From: DATCYZ01 sp036526195
Lineage (GTDB): Bacteria; Pseudomonadota; Gammaproteobacteria; Burkholderiales; SG8-39
Assembly: GCA_036526195.1 (NCBI GenBank)
Contig: DATCYZ010000060.1
Span: 1-20,046, forward strand
DNA: 20,046 nucleotides
Reading direction: 5' to 3'
Numbering within the stretch: the stretch's first letter is position 1; each line of letters begins with the position of its first letter. Positions 1 to 8,620 of this stretch are shown one piece after another. The notes beneath the pieces are model-generated. The model was not told the DNA's origin, did no database searches, and saw only the letters and a program-made list of their open reading frames with translations. Made by a program: the position numbers and the translations under genes.

Positions 1-630
1 GTTGTGCGCGGCGAGCGCGGCGTAGGTGGCGCGCAGCGTCGCTTCGCTGACTTCCTCGCAGCGCTCGATGGTGTGATCGCCGTCGAGCAGCACCTCGGGC
101 TCGATGATCGGCACGATGGAGGCTTCCTGGCAGAGCGCGGCGTAGCGCGCGAGCGCATGCGCGTTCGCGTACAGGCAGGCGTGGCTTGGCAGGCCCGCGC
201 CGATGGTGATCACCGCGCGCCACTTGGCGAAGCGCGCGCCGAGCGCGAAATACTTCGCCAGCCGCTCGCGCAGGCCGTCGAGCCCCTCGGTCACCTTCTC
301 GCCGGGCGAGAGCGCGAGGTCCTTGGCGCCGGCGTCGACCTTGATGCCGGGCAGGATGCCCTTCTTCGCAAGATAGTCCGGGAACAGCACGCCGGCGTCC
401 GTCTTCTGGCGAATCGTCTCGTCGAACAGGATCACGCCGGAGAGGTACTTCTCCGCGCCGGGCGTGGTGAACAGCAGCCCGCGGTAGGCGCGGCGGTTCT
501 CCTCGGTGCAGGGGGTGTTGATCGTCTGGAAGCGCTTCTCGCAGGTGCCGGCGGATTCGTCCGCGGCGAGAATGCCGCGGCCGCGCGCGACCATCGCGGC
601 GGCCGTCTTCGAAAGCAGGGCCTTGTCCAT
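1..630 (-). CDS. Class I fructose-bisphosphate aldolase (partial, N-terminal 210 residues)
   Basis: Catalyses reversible cleavage of fructose 1,6-bisphosphate to dihydroxyacetone phosphate and glyceraldehyde 3-phosphate in cytosolic glycolysis/gluconeogenesis. The frame is open from the ATG at 630 to the window edge, so the C-terminal part, including the Schiff-base lysine, lies outside. Family motifs visible: GRGILAADES at residues 17-26 with D24, GVILFDETIRQ (65-75), GIKVDAG (96-102), ARFAKWR (132-138) with K136, and IEPEVLLDGDH (176-186) with E177 and E179. These match the active-site Asp, Lys and Glu residues of animal-type class I aldolases. The lysine of the usual GIKVDKG segment is alanine here. 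AAGGAG lies 8 nt before the ATG, supporting the start. It follows tctA by 63 bp on the same strand and may have its own weak promoter (TAAAAT, + strand 671-676). The family call is firm; only completeness is unknown. Confidence 0.95.
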   Translation of the reverse strand, partial: MDKALLSKTAAAMVARGRGILAADESAGTCEKRFQTINTPCTEENRRAYRGLLFTTPGAEKYLSGVILFDETIRQKTDAGVLFPDYLAKKGILPGIKVDAGAKDLALSPGEKVTEGLDGLRERLAKYFALGARFAKWRAVITIGAGLPSHACLYANAHALARYAALCQEASIVPIIEPEVLLDGDHTIERCEEVSEATLRATYAALAAHN

Positions 631-693
631 CACTCGACTCCTTGTGCGGGAACTGGATTCGGAAACGTGGATTTTAACGCCGACACAGGCGAT

Positions 694-2181
694 CTAGTGC
701 CGGCGCAGGCGCCGGACCACCCACGGCGCGACGATCACCACCGCGGTGAGCGCGAACACCGCGGCCGAGATCGGGTGCGTGATGAAGACCGTGGCATCGC
801 CCTGGCTGATCGACAGCGCGCGCCGGAACTGCGTCTCGGCGAGCGGGCCGAGGATGAGGCCGATCACCGCCGGACCCACCGGGATGTCCCAGCGTCGCAT
901 CGCGAAGCCCAGCAGCCCGAAGACATACAGCGTCAGCAGGTCGACCCAGCTCTGGTGCAGGCTGTAGGCGCCCAGCGTGGCAAAGACGAGGATGCCCGCA
1001 TAGAGCATCGGCCTGGGGATGGTGAGCACCCGCACCCAGATGCCGATCAGCGGCAGGTTCAGCACCAGCAGCATGACGTTGCCGACGTACATGCTGGCGA
1101 TCAGGCCCCAGACGAGCTCGGGCTGCGACTGGAACAGCAGCGGCCCGGGCTGGATGCCGTAGTTCTGGAACGCGCCGAGCAGGATCGCCGCGGTGGCCGA
1201 GGTCGGGATGCCCAGCGTCAGGAGCGGCACCAGCGTGCCGGTGGCCGAGGCGTTGTTGGCGGCCTCGGGGCCGGCCACGCCCTCGATCGCGCCCTGGCCG
1301 AACTGCTCCGGATGGGGCGTGAGCTTCTTCTCGGTGGCGTAGGAGAGGAAGGTCGGGATCTCCGCCCCGCCGGCCGGGATCGAGCCGAAGGGAAAGCCGA
1401 GCGCCGTGCCGCGCAGCCACGGCTTCCAGGACCGCTTCCAGTCGTCCTTCGACATCCACAGCGAGCCGGTGAGCTTCTCCATCTTCTCGCCGAGCTTGCT
1501 CTGGTAGGACACCATGTACAGCGCCTCGCCCACGGCAAAGAGGCCCACCGCCAGCACCACCACGTCGATGCCGTCGAGCAGTTCCGGCACGCCGAAGGCG
1601 AAACGCGCCTGCCCGGTCTGGCTGTCGATGCCGGCAAGCCCGAGCAGCAGGCCGAGGAACAGGCTGGTCAGGCCGCGCACGGTGGAGGCGCCGAGCACCG
1701 CGGCCACGGTGGTGAAGGCGAAGACCATCAATGCGAAGTACTCCGCGGGCCCGAGCTTCAGCGCGATCTCCACCACCAGCGGCGCGATCAGCGTGAGCAG
1801 GATCGTGGCGATGGTGCCGGCGATGAACGAGCCGATCGCGCAGGTGGCGAGCGCCGGGCCGGCGCGCCCGGCCTTCGCCATCTTGTTGCCCTCCAGCGCG
1901 GTGGCGATCGAGGCGGACTCTCCCGGCGTGTTCAGCAGGATGGTGGTGGTCGAACCGCCGAACATCGCGCCGTAGTAGATGCCGGCGAACATGATGAGCG
2001 CACCGGTCGGGTCGAGCTTCACGGTGAGCGGCAGCAGCATCGCCACGGTGAGCGCCGGGCCGACGCCGGGCAACACGCCGACGAAGGTGCCGAGCGTCAC
2101 GCCGATGAAGCCCCAGAGCAGGTTGATCGGCTTCAACGCCACGTTGAAGCCGTTCAGCAGGGCGTCGAAGGTCTCGACCAT
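694..2181 (-). CDS. tctA: Tripartite tricarboxylate transporter, large membrane subunit TctA
   Basis: This is the large integral membrane subunit of a TTT-family secondary transporter, which takes up carboxylates delivered by a periplasmic TctC protein. The 495 residues match the usual length of about 500. The two conserved glycine-rich repeats are clear: GVLPGVGPALTVAMLLPLT near residues 38-56 with GGSTTTILLNTPGES shortly after, and in the second half AGGAEIPTF followed by GPEAANNASATGTLVPLLTLGIPTS. Many hydrophobic helices span the sequence. It starts at ATG 2181, 9 nt after the tctB stop, with a modest AAGG ribosome site. It is the last gene of tctC-tctB-tctA. The substrate cannot be told from sequence; citrate, other tricarboxylates, dicarboxylates and aromatic acids are all known in the family. 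Confidence 0.95.
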   Translation of the reverse strand: MVETFDALLNGFNVALKPINLLWGFIGVTLGTFVGVLPGVGPALTVAMLLPLTVKLDPTGALIMFAGIYYGAMFGGSTTTILLNTPGESASIATALEGNKMAKAGRAGPALATCAIGSFIAGTIATILLTLIAPLVVEIALKLGPAEYFALMVFAFTTVAAVLGASTVRGLTSLFLGLLLGLAGIDSQTGQARFAFGVPELLDGIDVVVLAVGLFAVGEALYMVSYQSKLGEKMEKLTGSLWMSKDDWKRSWKPWLRGTALGFPFGSIPAGGAEIPTFLSYATEKKLTPHPEQFGQGAIEGVAGPEAANNASATGTLVPLLTLGIPTSATAAILLGAFQNYGIQPGPLLFQSQPELVWGLIASMYVGNVMLLVLNLPLIGIWVRVLTIPRPMLYAGILVFATLGAYSLHQSWVDLLTLYVFGLLGFAMRRWDIPVGPAVIGLILGPLAETQFRRALSISQGDATVFITHPISAAVFALTAVVIVAPWVVRRLRRH

Positions 2182-2190
2182 AGGGCGCCT

Positions 2191-2697
2191 TCAGATCCCC
2201 GCGCTGCCGAGCAGCGGCGCGAGCCAGCCCCCGGGCAGGTTGACGTTGAGGAACTTGACGAAGAACAGGAACACGCCGAGCGAGAGCACCAACCCGGCGC
2301 AGGCGTCGCGCACCGCGCGCCGGCTGCCGAAGCCGCGCGCCACCCCGGCGAACAGCACCGTGCCGGCCACCACGAAGCCGGCGAAGCCGATCAGCGCCAT
2401 GTGCGCGAACAAGCCCCCGGTCACCCAGAGGAAGCCTGCGCGCTCGAAGGCGTGCTCGCCGCGCGCCACCGCGTCGTCCGGGCCGCGGTTCTTCCAGCCG
2501 CCCACGAAGGCCTCCCACATCAGCCAGGCGCCGAGCGCCAGCAGCCCGGCGGCGATCAGCCCCGGGAAGAAGTTCGGACCGATTCCGGAGTACCCGCCCT
2601 CGGAGGGCAGCGTGGTGGTCACCCCCGCGGCCATCGCGCCAAGCGCGAGCACGCCCGCGGAAAGCGCGATCTCGGCGGGATTCAGGCGACGCGCCAC
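2191..2697 (-). CDS. tctB: Tripartite tricarboxylate transporter, small membrane subunit TctB
   Basis: Small membrane subunit of the TTT transporter, 168 residues, with about four hydrophobic segments (roughly residues 8-27, 42-65, 90-115 and 125-158). The motif GPNFFPGLIAAGLLALGAWL near residues 40-60 is typical of TctB, where G-x-x-x-FP precedes a transmembrane helix. The start is GTG at 2697 and lies 19 nt after the tctC stop; the ribosome site is weak. The position between TctC and TctA is the standard order. TctB sequences diverge strongly, so the call rests on length, hydrophobicity, the FP motif and neighbours. Confidence 0.9.
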   Translation of the reverse strand: MARRLNPAEIALSAGVLALGAMAAGVTTTLPSEGGYSGIGPNFFPGLIAAGLLALGAWLMWEAFVGGWKNRGPDDAVARGEHAFERAGFLWVTGGLFAHMALIGFAGFVVAGTVLFAGVARGFGSRRAVRDACAGLVLSLGVFLFFVKFLNVNLPGGWLAPLLGSAGI

Positions 2698-2716
2698 GCC
2701 GGGCGGCCGTGCGCGC

Positions 2717-3664
2717 CTACTTCCGCTTGATGCCGAGCGAATCGATGATGCCGGCGATCCGCGTGATTTCCTCGTCGATGTACTTCTTGTAATCGTCGCC
2801 GCCGAGGAAGATGCCGGTCCAGCCGAGCTTCGCCAGCGTTTCCTTCCACGCCGGGGTCTCGGTGGCTTCCTTCACCAGCTTGACCAGCGCGTCGCGCTGC
2901 GCCGGCGTGATGCCGGGGGCGCCGAAGATGCCGCGCCAGTTGGCAAGCTCGACATCGATGCCCTGCGACTTGAGCGTGGGGATGCCCTCGAGCGCCGCGG
3001 GGGAGGACACCGCGAGCGCGCGCATCTTGCCGCCCTTGATCTGCTCGGCGAACTCGCCCAGCCCGGACACGCCCGCGGTGACGTGCCCGCCGACGATGGC
3101 GGCAATCGCCTCGCCGCCGCCCTTGAAGGGCACGTAGTTGATCTTCGTCGTATCCGCGCCGACCGCCTTGGCGACCATGCCGACCAGGATGTGGTCGGTG
3201 CCGCCGGCGGAACCGCCGCCCCAGGACACCTTGCCCGGGTCGGCCTTGAACGCCTTGACCAGGTCCGCCATGGTCTTGTGCGGCGAGTTCGCCGGCACCA
3301 CCACGACTTCGTACTCGCCGGTGAGGCGGGCGATCGGCGTCACCATGCCGAGATTGACCGGCGACTGGTTGAGGTGGATGCCGCCCACCATCACCATGCC
3401 CCCGACCATCAGGGCGTTCGGGTCGCCCTTGGACGAATTGACGAACTGGGCGAGGCCGATGGTGCCCGCGGCGCCGCCCTTGTTGTCGAACTGCACGCTG
3501 GAGACCAGCTTGCCGGCCTGCATGGCCGCCGCGAGCGTGCGCCCGGTCTGGTCCCAGCCGCCGCCCGGGTTCGCCGGGATCATGATCTTCAGGCTCGGTT
3601 GGGCGAGAACCGGCATGGCCACTGCCAGGGCCGCCGCGACGAGCAGCTTGCCGATGGATTTCAT
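2717..3664 (-). CDS. tctC: Tripartite tricarboxylate transporter, periplasmic binding protein TctC
   Basis: Periplasmic solute-binding protein that captures the carboxylate and hands it to TctAB. The 315-residue protein opens with a Sec signal peptide (MKSIGKLLVAAALAVAMPVLA, probable cleavage after residue 21). The mature part begins SLKIMIPANPGGGWDQTGR, the conserved ligand-binding segment of the TctC/Bug family. Further family features are VQFDNKGGAAGTIG (57-70), WGGGSAGGTDH (148-158) and INYVPFKGGGEA. The GGGWDQTGR form resembles the subset adjacent to tctA/tctB rather than orphan Bug proteins. A strong ribosome site (GAGGAGG) precedes the ATG at 3664. It is the first gene of the operon, transcribed divergently from the ABC operon. 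The ligand is unknown. Confidence 0.95.
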   Translation of the reverse strand: MKSIGKLLVAAALAVAMPVLAQPSLKIMIPANPGGGWDQTGRTLAAAMQAGKLVSSVQFDNKGGAAGTIGLAQFVNSSKGDPNALMVGGMVMVGGIHLNQSPVNLGMVTPIARLTGEYEVVVVPANSPHKTMADLVKAFKADPGKVSWGGGSAGGTDHILVGMVAKAVGADTTKINYVPFKGGGEAIAAIVGGHVTAGVSGLGEFAEQIKGGKMRALAVSSPAALEGIPTLKSQGIDVELANWRGIFGAPGITPAQRDALVKLVKEATETPAWKETLAKLGWTGIFLGGDDYKKYIDEEITRIAGIIDSLGIKRK

Positions 3665-3869
3665 GGTGCACCCTCCTCAGGGATCGTTCGGGAACGTTTC
3701 AGCAATCGATTGGCCCAGGCGATGCCCGGCGCCGGAGCGGGAATTCTAGTCGAACGATTTGGGGAACCGCATGCGATTTCGGCGATAATCCGGCCCTCTT
3801 GAAATCCGGCCCCCCTGTCCTGATCTGTGCGCCTGTCATGCATGCGGCCGGCGCAAGGGCCCCACGACC
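3665..3869. promoter_or_regulatory. Divergent promoter region between tctCBA and the ABC operon
   Basis: This 205-bp gap separates two divergent operons. On the + strand GATAAT (3784-3789) is a 5/6 match to the -10 consensus, with TTGGGG (3759-3764) upstream at a rather long 19-nt spacing. On the minus strand TAGAAT (+ strand 3743-3748) is a 5/6 -10 candidate with no good -35. Small inverted repeats are present: CAATCGATTG (3703-3712) and CGTTC-GG-GAACG (3685-3696), the latter close to the tctC ribosome site. None matches an operator I can name. Confidence 0.4.
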
Positions 3870-4823
3870 ATGATAAAGATCGAGAACCTGACCAAGACCT
3901 TTGGCGCGAAACGCGCCGTCGACGGCGTGTCGTTCAGCGTCGAGCGCGGCGAAGTCCTCGGCTTCCTCGGCCCGAACGGCGCCGGCAAGTCGACCACCAT
4001 GCGGATGATCACCGGCTTCATCCCACCCTCCGGCGGCACGGTGAGCGTCGGCGGGCACGACGTGGTCGAGTCGCCGATCGAGGCCAAGCGGCTGATCGGT
4101 TACCTGCCCGAGGCGGCGCCCTCCTACCCGGACATGACGGTGCACGGCTTCCTCGGCTTCGCCGCCGAGATGCGCGGCCTCGCGGGTGACGCGAAGAAGA
4201 AGGCGATCGCCGGCGTGGTCGAGCGCTGCTTCCTCGAGTCGGTGCTGCACCAGTCGATCGACACGCTCTCCAAGGGCTACAAGCACCGCACCTGCCTCGC
4301 GCAGTCGCTGATCCACGATCCCGAGGTGCTGGCGCTCGACGAGCCCACCGACGGCCTGGACCCGAACCAGAAGCACGAGGTGCGCAACCTCATCCGCGAA
4401 CTCGGCCGCACCAAGGCGGTGGTGTTCTCGACGCACATCCTCGAGGAAGTCGACGCCGCCTGCTCGCGCGCCATCATCATCGACCGCGGGCGCATCGTCG
4501 CCAACGGCACCCCGGACGAACTGCGCGCGATGTCGGCCTTTGCCGGCGCGGTGACGGTGCATGCCGCCGGCGCGGACGCCGCCGTCATGCAGGCGAAACT
4601 CGCCGCGCTCGCCGGGGTCGAACGCGTCGAGCCCCTTGACGGGGCGCTGCGCGCCTTCCCGAAGGACAAGTCGGCCGCGGGCGAACTCGCCCGCGCGATC
4701 GCGGAACTGGCCGGGCGCGAAGGCTGGAAGCTGGATGCGCTGCGCACCGAAGAGGGCCAGCTCGACGAGGTGTTCCGCCGCATCACCCTGCCGGACACCG
4801 CGAAAAAGGAGGCCCGCACGTGA
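3870..4823 (+). CDS. ABC transporter ATPase, GldA-like
   Basis: Cytoplasmic ATPase that powers an ABC-2 type membrane complex. The 317 residues contain Walker A GPNGAGKST (34-42), the GYLPE segment where the Q-loop lies (77-81), the signature LSKGYKHR (133-140), Walker B VLALDEPTDGLDPNQ (153-167) and the H-loop STHIL (H189). A C-terminal extension of about 100 residues matches the accessory domain of GldA/CcmA/NatA-type ATPases that pair with ABC-2 permeases. The ATG at 3870 was chosen because MIKIENLTKTFG is the canonical start of the fold; its ribosome site is poor. It overlaps the permease gene by 4 nt. GldA is named from Bacteroidetes gliding, but proteobacterial homologues are widespread and their cargo is unsettled. 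Confidence 0.93.
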   Translation: MIKIENLTKTFGAKRAVDGVSFSVERGEVLGFLGPNGAGKSTTMRMITGFIPPSGGTVSVGGHDVVESPIEAKRLIGYLPEAAPSYPDMTVHGFLGFAAEMRGLAGDAKKKAIAGVVERCFLESVLHQSIDTLSKGYKHRTCLAQSLIHDPEVLALDEPTDGLDPNQKHEVRNLIRELGRTKAVVFSTHILEEVDAACSRAIIIDRGRIVANGTPDELRAMSAFAGAVTVHAAGADAAVMQAKLAALAGVERVEPLDGALRAFPKDKSAAGELARAIAELAGREGWKLDALRTEEGQLDEVFRRITLPDTAKKEART

Positions 4824-5563
4824 ACGCCCGCCACATGATCCTCACCGTCGCCCGGCGCGAGCTCTCGAGCTACTTCACCTCGCCCGTGGCCTACGTGTTC
4901 CTCGTCATCTTCCTGCTGCTCACCGGATTCTTCACCTTTACCGCCGGCGCCTTCTTCGAGCGCGGCGAGGCGAGCCTCGGCGCGTTCTTCCTGTGGCATC
5001 CGTGGCTGTACCTGATCCTGGTGCCCGCCGTCGGCAAGCGGCTGTGGTCCGAGGAACGCCGCGCCGGCACACTGGAGCTGCTGCTCACCTTCCCGATCGC
5101 GCCCTGGCAGGCGATCCTCGGCAAGTTCCTCGCTTCCTGGGCCTTCCTCGGCATCGCGCTCGCGCTCACCTTCCCGGTGGCGATCACCGTGAACGTGCTC
5201 GGCGAACCCGACAACGGCATGATCTTCGCCGGCTACCTCGGCAGCCTGCTGCTGTCCGGGGCCTACCTGGCGATCGCCTGCATGACCTCGGCGATGACGC
5301 GCAACCAGGTGGTGTCGTTCATCCTGTCGATCGTCGTGCTGCTGTTCTTCATCCTGGCGGGCTTCACGCCGGTCACCGACTTGCTGGTGCGCTGGGCAAG
5401 CCCGGCCTTCGTCGATGCGGTCACCGCGTTCTCGATGATCACGCACTTCGAGGGCTTCCAGCGCGGCGTGATCGATTCGCGCGACCTGTTCTTCTTCCTG
5501 TCGGTGATCGGTTTCGCCCTGTTCACCACCGGCGTCATCATCCGCAACCATCGCGCAGGCTAG
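4820..5563 (+). CDS. ABC-2 type permease, GldF-like
   Basis: Inner-membrane permease partner of the preceding ATPase. It has 247 residues and about six hydrophobic helices (roughly 24-44, 56-73, 101-124, 136-158, 167-187 and 220-240). The loop SEERRAGTLELLLTFPI (77-93) is the hallmark of ABC-2 permeases (R-x-x-GT-x-E-LLL), lying next to the coupling helix. It starts with GTG at 4820, overlapping the ATPase stop (GTGA), so translation is coupled. Together with the GldG-like gene it reproduces the GldA-GldF-GldG arrangement; transported molecule unknown. Confidence 0.92.
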   Translation: MNARHMILTVARRELSSYFTSPVAYVFLVIFLLLTGFFTFTAGAFFERGEASLGAFFLWHPWLYLILVPAVGKRLWSEERRAGTLELLLTFPIAPWQAILGKFLASWAFLGIALALTFPVAITVNVLGEPDNGMIFAGYLGSLLLSGAYLAIACMTSAMTRNQVVSFILSIVVLLFFILAGFTPVTDLLVRWASPAFVDAVTAFSMITHFEGFQRGVIDSRDLFFFLSVIGFALFTTGVIIRNHRAG

Positions 5564-5567
5564 AACC

Positions 5568-7445
5568 GTGAAGAAACACGACTCCCTCCTTTACTCCGCC
5601 GTCGGCCTGGCCGGGCTGGCGGTCATCCTGGTCGCCTTCAACTACCTCGCCTCCGGCGCCGCGGTGCGCGCCGACCTCACCGAGGGCAAGCTCTACACCC
5701 TGTCGGACGGCACGAAGCGCATCCTCGCCGGGCTCGAGGCGCCGGTGAAGCTGAAGCTCTATGTCTCGCAGGGCGAGGCCGTGCCGGTGCCGCTGCGCAG
5801 CTTCTCCAAGCGCGTCGAGGACCTGGTGAGCGAGTTCCGCGCCGCCTCGAACGGCAAGCTGGTTGTCGAGCGCTACCACCCGACGCCGGATTCCGAGACG
5901 GAAGACGCCGCCCAGCTCGACGGCGTCGAGCCCCAGGCCCTGGGCAACGGCGAGAATTTCTACCTCGGCATCGCCGTCAACCAGCTCGATCGCAAGCAGG
6001 TCATCCCCGCGGTGTCCCTGCAGCGCGAGCGCCTGCTCGAGTACGACCTCGCCCGCGCCATCGCCCTCACCGCGAGCGCCAAACGCCCGACGCTCGGCCT
6101 GATGGCGGGACTGCCGGTCGCCGGGATGAAGTTCAACCCGATGACGCGCCAGAGCGTCGAACCCTGGGTGATCGCCGGCGAACTGCAGCGCGACTACGAC
6201 CTGCGCCAGATCCCGCTCGGCGCCACGACGATCGACAAGGACATCAACGTCCTCTTGCTGATCCATCCGCGCGACATCCAGCCGGCCACCGAGTACGCGC
6301 TCGACCAGTTCGTGCTGCGCGGCGGCAAGCTGATCGTCTTTGCCGACCCGCTCGCCTTCTTCGACCAGCAGCAGACGATGCCGGGCATGCCGCAGACGCC
6401 CTCGTCCTCCTCGCTGCCGCGCCTGTTCAAGGCCTGGGGCATCGAGATGGCCCCGGACAAGGTGATCGCCGACGTGGTCTACGGTTCCGGCGGCGGGGCA
6501 CGCTACACCCCGACGGTGCTGACGCTCAATCGCACCGCCTTCGACCGCGACGACGTGGCCACGGGACAGATCGAGACCCTGCTCTACGCCTTCGGCGGGG
6601 CGCTCGGCGTGAAGCCGGCGGACGGGCTCAAGTCGCAGGTGCTGGTGCGCAGCTCGCCCAGTTCCATGCTGGTCGACGCCGAGGTCGCGACCAAGTCCGG
6701 CGACGAGGCGATGCGCGGCTTCGAGCCGGGCAACAAGGCCTGGCCGCTGGCCGTGCGCCTGAGCGGGACCTTCCGCACCGCCTTCCCCGAAGGCCGCCCG
6801 GCCGACCCCGCCGCCAGGGACAAGCCCGCGGCCGAAGCCGCGCCGCACCTCGCCACCGGCGGCAAGGAGAACGCAGTGGTGGTGGTGGGCGACGTCGACA
6901 TGCTGGCCGACGGCGCCGCGGTGGACGTGCAGGAAGTCCTCGGCCAGCGGATCATCGTCCCCTCCAACGGCAACCTCGCCTTCGCGCTCAGCCTGGTGGA
7001 ACAGGTCTCCGGCGGCGACGCCCTGGCGTCGCTGCGCAGCCGTGCCTCGGCGTTCCGGACGCTCACGGTGATGCGGGAGCTCGAGGCCGAAGCGCAGAAG
7101 CAGTACTTCGGCAAGATCCGCGCGCTCGAGGCGGAACTGCAGAAGACCAACGAAAAGCTGCAGTCGGTGCAAAAGGCCACCGGGTCCGCCGCAAAAGGCG
7201 CGCAGATCATTTCCGCCGACCAGCAGAAGGAACTGGAAGCCTTTCGCACGCGGGTGATCCAGACGAAGAAGGAGCTGAAGGAAGTGCGCCGCAGCCTGCG
7301 CCAGGACGCGGAAGCGGTCGCCTTCTGGACCAAGGTCGCCAACATCGCGCTGATGCCGCTCCTCGTGGCCGCGCTCGGTCTCGGCGTGGCGCTGACGCGC
7401 CGGCGCCGCGCCCAGCGCGCGCTGGCGGCGGGAGCCGCGGCATGA
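5568..7445 (+). CDS. GldG-like auxiliary protein of the ABC complex (periplasmic, membrane-anchored)
   Basis: This 625-residue protein matches the GldG/ABC-type uncharacterised auxiliary component family. An N-terminal helix (about 9-29) is followed by RADLTEGKLYTLSDGTKRIL, the typical opening of the large periplasmic domain. The region around residues 220-285 (INVLLLIHPRD, ALDQFVLRGGKLIVFADP) matches the glutamine-amidotransferase-like Rossmann core of these proteins. A helical, charged, coiled-coil-like stretch (about 510-590) precedes a C-terminal transmembrane helix (about 590-610) and a basic cytoplasmic tail RRRRAQR. The start is GTG at 5568, four nucleotides after the permease stop, and it overlaps the next gene by ATGA. 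Its role is unknown; it is presumed to couple the ABC pair to periplasmic or envelope components. Confidence 0.88.
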   Translation: MKKHDSLLYSAVGLAGLAVILVAFNYLASGAAVRADLTEGKLYTLSDGTKRILAGLEAPVKLKLYVSQGEAVPVPLRSFSKRVEDLVSEFRAASNGKLVVERYHPTPDSETEDAAQLDGVEPQALGNGENFYLGIAVNQLDRKQVIPAVSLQRERLLEYDLARAIALTASAKRPTLGLMAGLPVAGMKFNPMTRQSVEPWVIAGELQRDYDLRQIPLGATTIDKDINVLLLIHPRDIQPATEYALDQFVLRGGKLIVFADPLAFFDQQQTMPGMPQTPSSSSLPRLFKAWGIEMAPDKVIADVVYGSGGGARYTPTVLTLNRTAFDRDDVATGQIETLLYAFGGALGVKPADGLKSQVLVRSSPSSMLVDAEVATKSGDEAMRGFEPGNKAWPLAVRLSGTFRTAFPEGRPADPAARDKPAAEAAPHLATGGKENAVVVVGDVDMLADGAAVDVQEVLGQRIIVPSNGNLAFALSLVEQVSGGDALASLRSRASAFRTLTVMRELEAEAQKQYFGKIRALEAELQKTNEKLQSVQKATGSAAKGAQIISADQQKELEAFRTRVIQTKKELKEVRRSLRQDAEAVAFWTKVANIALMPLLVAALGLGVALTRRRRAQRALAAGAAA

Positions 7446-8575
7446 ACGCGCGGCTTGCCGCGATCCTCGCGGTGCTCGGCGCGCTGCTGCTGGGCAGCGC
7501 CTGGCTGTATTACGGCGAGCAGCGCGCGCGCGTCGCCTCGAACGTCGGCACGCTCGGCCAGCCGCTGCTGCCCGGGCTGAAGGCGGCCGAGGTGGCGGCG
7601 ATCCGCATCCGCGAACCGGAGGCCACCCTGACCCTCGAGCAGAAGGACGGGCGCTGGACGATCGCCGAGCGCAACGGCTTTCACGCCTCGCACGATCGCG
7701 TGCGCGACTTCCTCCTGCTCGCCATCGCGCTGCGCATCGGGCAGAGCGAGCCGATCGGCGAGGCCGACCGCGCGCGCCTGAAGCTCGATGCCGCAGGCCC
7801 GGGCATGGGCACCGTGGTGGAGTTCCTCGACGCGGCCGGCAAGCCGCTGGCCAGCCTGACGGCGGGCGCGAACTATTTCCGCAAGCCCCCCGCAGACGCC
7901 GCCAAGGCGAAGGCCGACGGACGCTTCGTCATGCGCCCGCAGGACCCGAAGACCGTGTACACGGTGTCGGATCCGCTCGCGCAGGCGAGCGCGAAGAGCG
8001 CCGGCTGGATCGACACCAAGGGCATCGTTGCGGAGCGCATCAAGTCCCTCGAGGTGCGCCCCGCCGACGGCGAGGGCTGGAAGATTGCGCGCCCGGACGA
8101 GAACACCGACTGGACCTTCAACGTCCCGCCGCCGCCGGGCATGAACTTCATGGTGACGCGCGGCAATGCCGCCTCCTACTCCCTGACCCTGCTCGAGCTT
8201 GCGGACGTCGCCCCGCCGGGCCTCACCCCGGCACAGACCGGGCTCGACGCGCCGACGGTGGTGGTGGCGCGCAGCTTCGACGGCCTCACCTACACGCTGA
8301 ACATCGGCAAGCCCGAGGGCAGCCGGCATTACGTCAGCGTGGCCGTCGAGGGCACGCCGTCGAAGGCGCCGCGCGTCCCCGCGGCCGACGAGAAGCCGGA
8401 AGAGCGCGAGAAGCGCGACAAGGAATATGCCGACACCCTCGCGCGCCTGGACGCGCGCTTGCCGCACGAGCAGGGCCTGGCGAAGCACGTGCTGCTCATC
8501 GAGCGCCTCCGGCTCGAGGACGTGCTGCGCAAGCGCAGCGAGTTCTTCGAGAAGACCGAAGCACCGAAGAAGTAG
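7442..8575 (+). CDS. DUF4340 domain-containing protein
   Basis: A 377-residue protein with an N-terminal membrane anchor (about residues 4-22) and a soluble, presumably periplasmic, remainder. The segment AAIRIREPEATLTLEQKDGRWTIAERNGFHASHDRVRDFL has the DUF4340 pattern: a short beta repeat, a D-G-x-W-x-I core and a following helix. The repeat recurs in a second copy near residues 200-225 (IKSLEVRPADGEGWKIARPDENTDWTFN). DUF4340 genes commonly sit directly after GldG-like genes, and here the ATG overlaps the previous stop. The C-terminus is charged (KPEEREKRDKEYADTLARLDARL). Biochemical role unknown; probable partner of the GldG-like protein. Confidence 0.85.
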   Translation: MNARLAAILAVLGALLLGSAWLYYGEQRARVASNVGTLGQPLLPGLKAAEVAAIRIREPEATLTLEQKDGRWTIAERNGFHASHDRVRDFLLLAIALRIGQSEPIGEADRARLKLDAAGPGMGTVVEFLDAAGKPLASLTAGANYFRKPPADAAKAKADGRFVMRPQDPKTVYTVSDPLAQASAKSAGWIDTKGIVAERIKSLEVRPADGEGWKIARPDENTDWTFNVPPPPGMNFMVTRGNAASYSLTLLELADVAPPGLTPAQTGLDAPTVVVARSFDGLTYTLNIGKPEGSRHYVSVAVEGTPSKAPRVPAADEKPEEREKRDKEYADTLARLDARLPHEQGLAKHVLLIERLRLEDVLRKRSEFFEKTEAPKK

Positions 8576-8591
8576 CGCCGTCGGCAGGACG

Positions 8592-8620
8592 CGCGCCCGG
8601 GCGCCGGGCGCGATTTGGTT
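8592..8620 (+). terminator. Candidate intrinsic terminator after the ABC operon
   Basis: CGCGCCCGG (8592-8600) and CCGGGCGCG (8604-8612) form a perfect 9-bp stem around a 3-nt loop (GCG), 16 nt after the DUF4340 stop. The following ATTTGGTT is only moderately T-rich, so termination may be partial. The tract runs into the FNR box of the next gene. Confidence 0.6.

Noticed and set aside
631..693. Terminator between tctA and the aldolase gene
   Set aside because: No stem followed by a T-tract on the minus strand; only a weak -10-like TAAAAT was seen.
4..2730. Long plus-strand open frame of about 900 codons
   Set aside because: Low-complexity product rich in Arg, His, Glu and Gln with no family features; it lies antisense to the aldolase, tctA and tctB, which have clear motifs. 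It is a GC-bias shadow.
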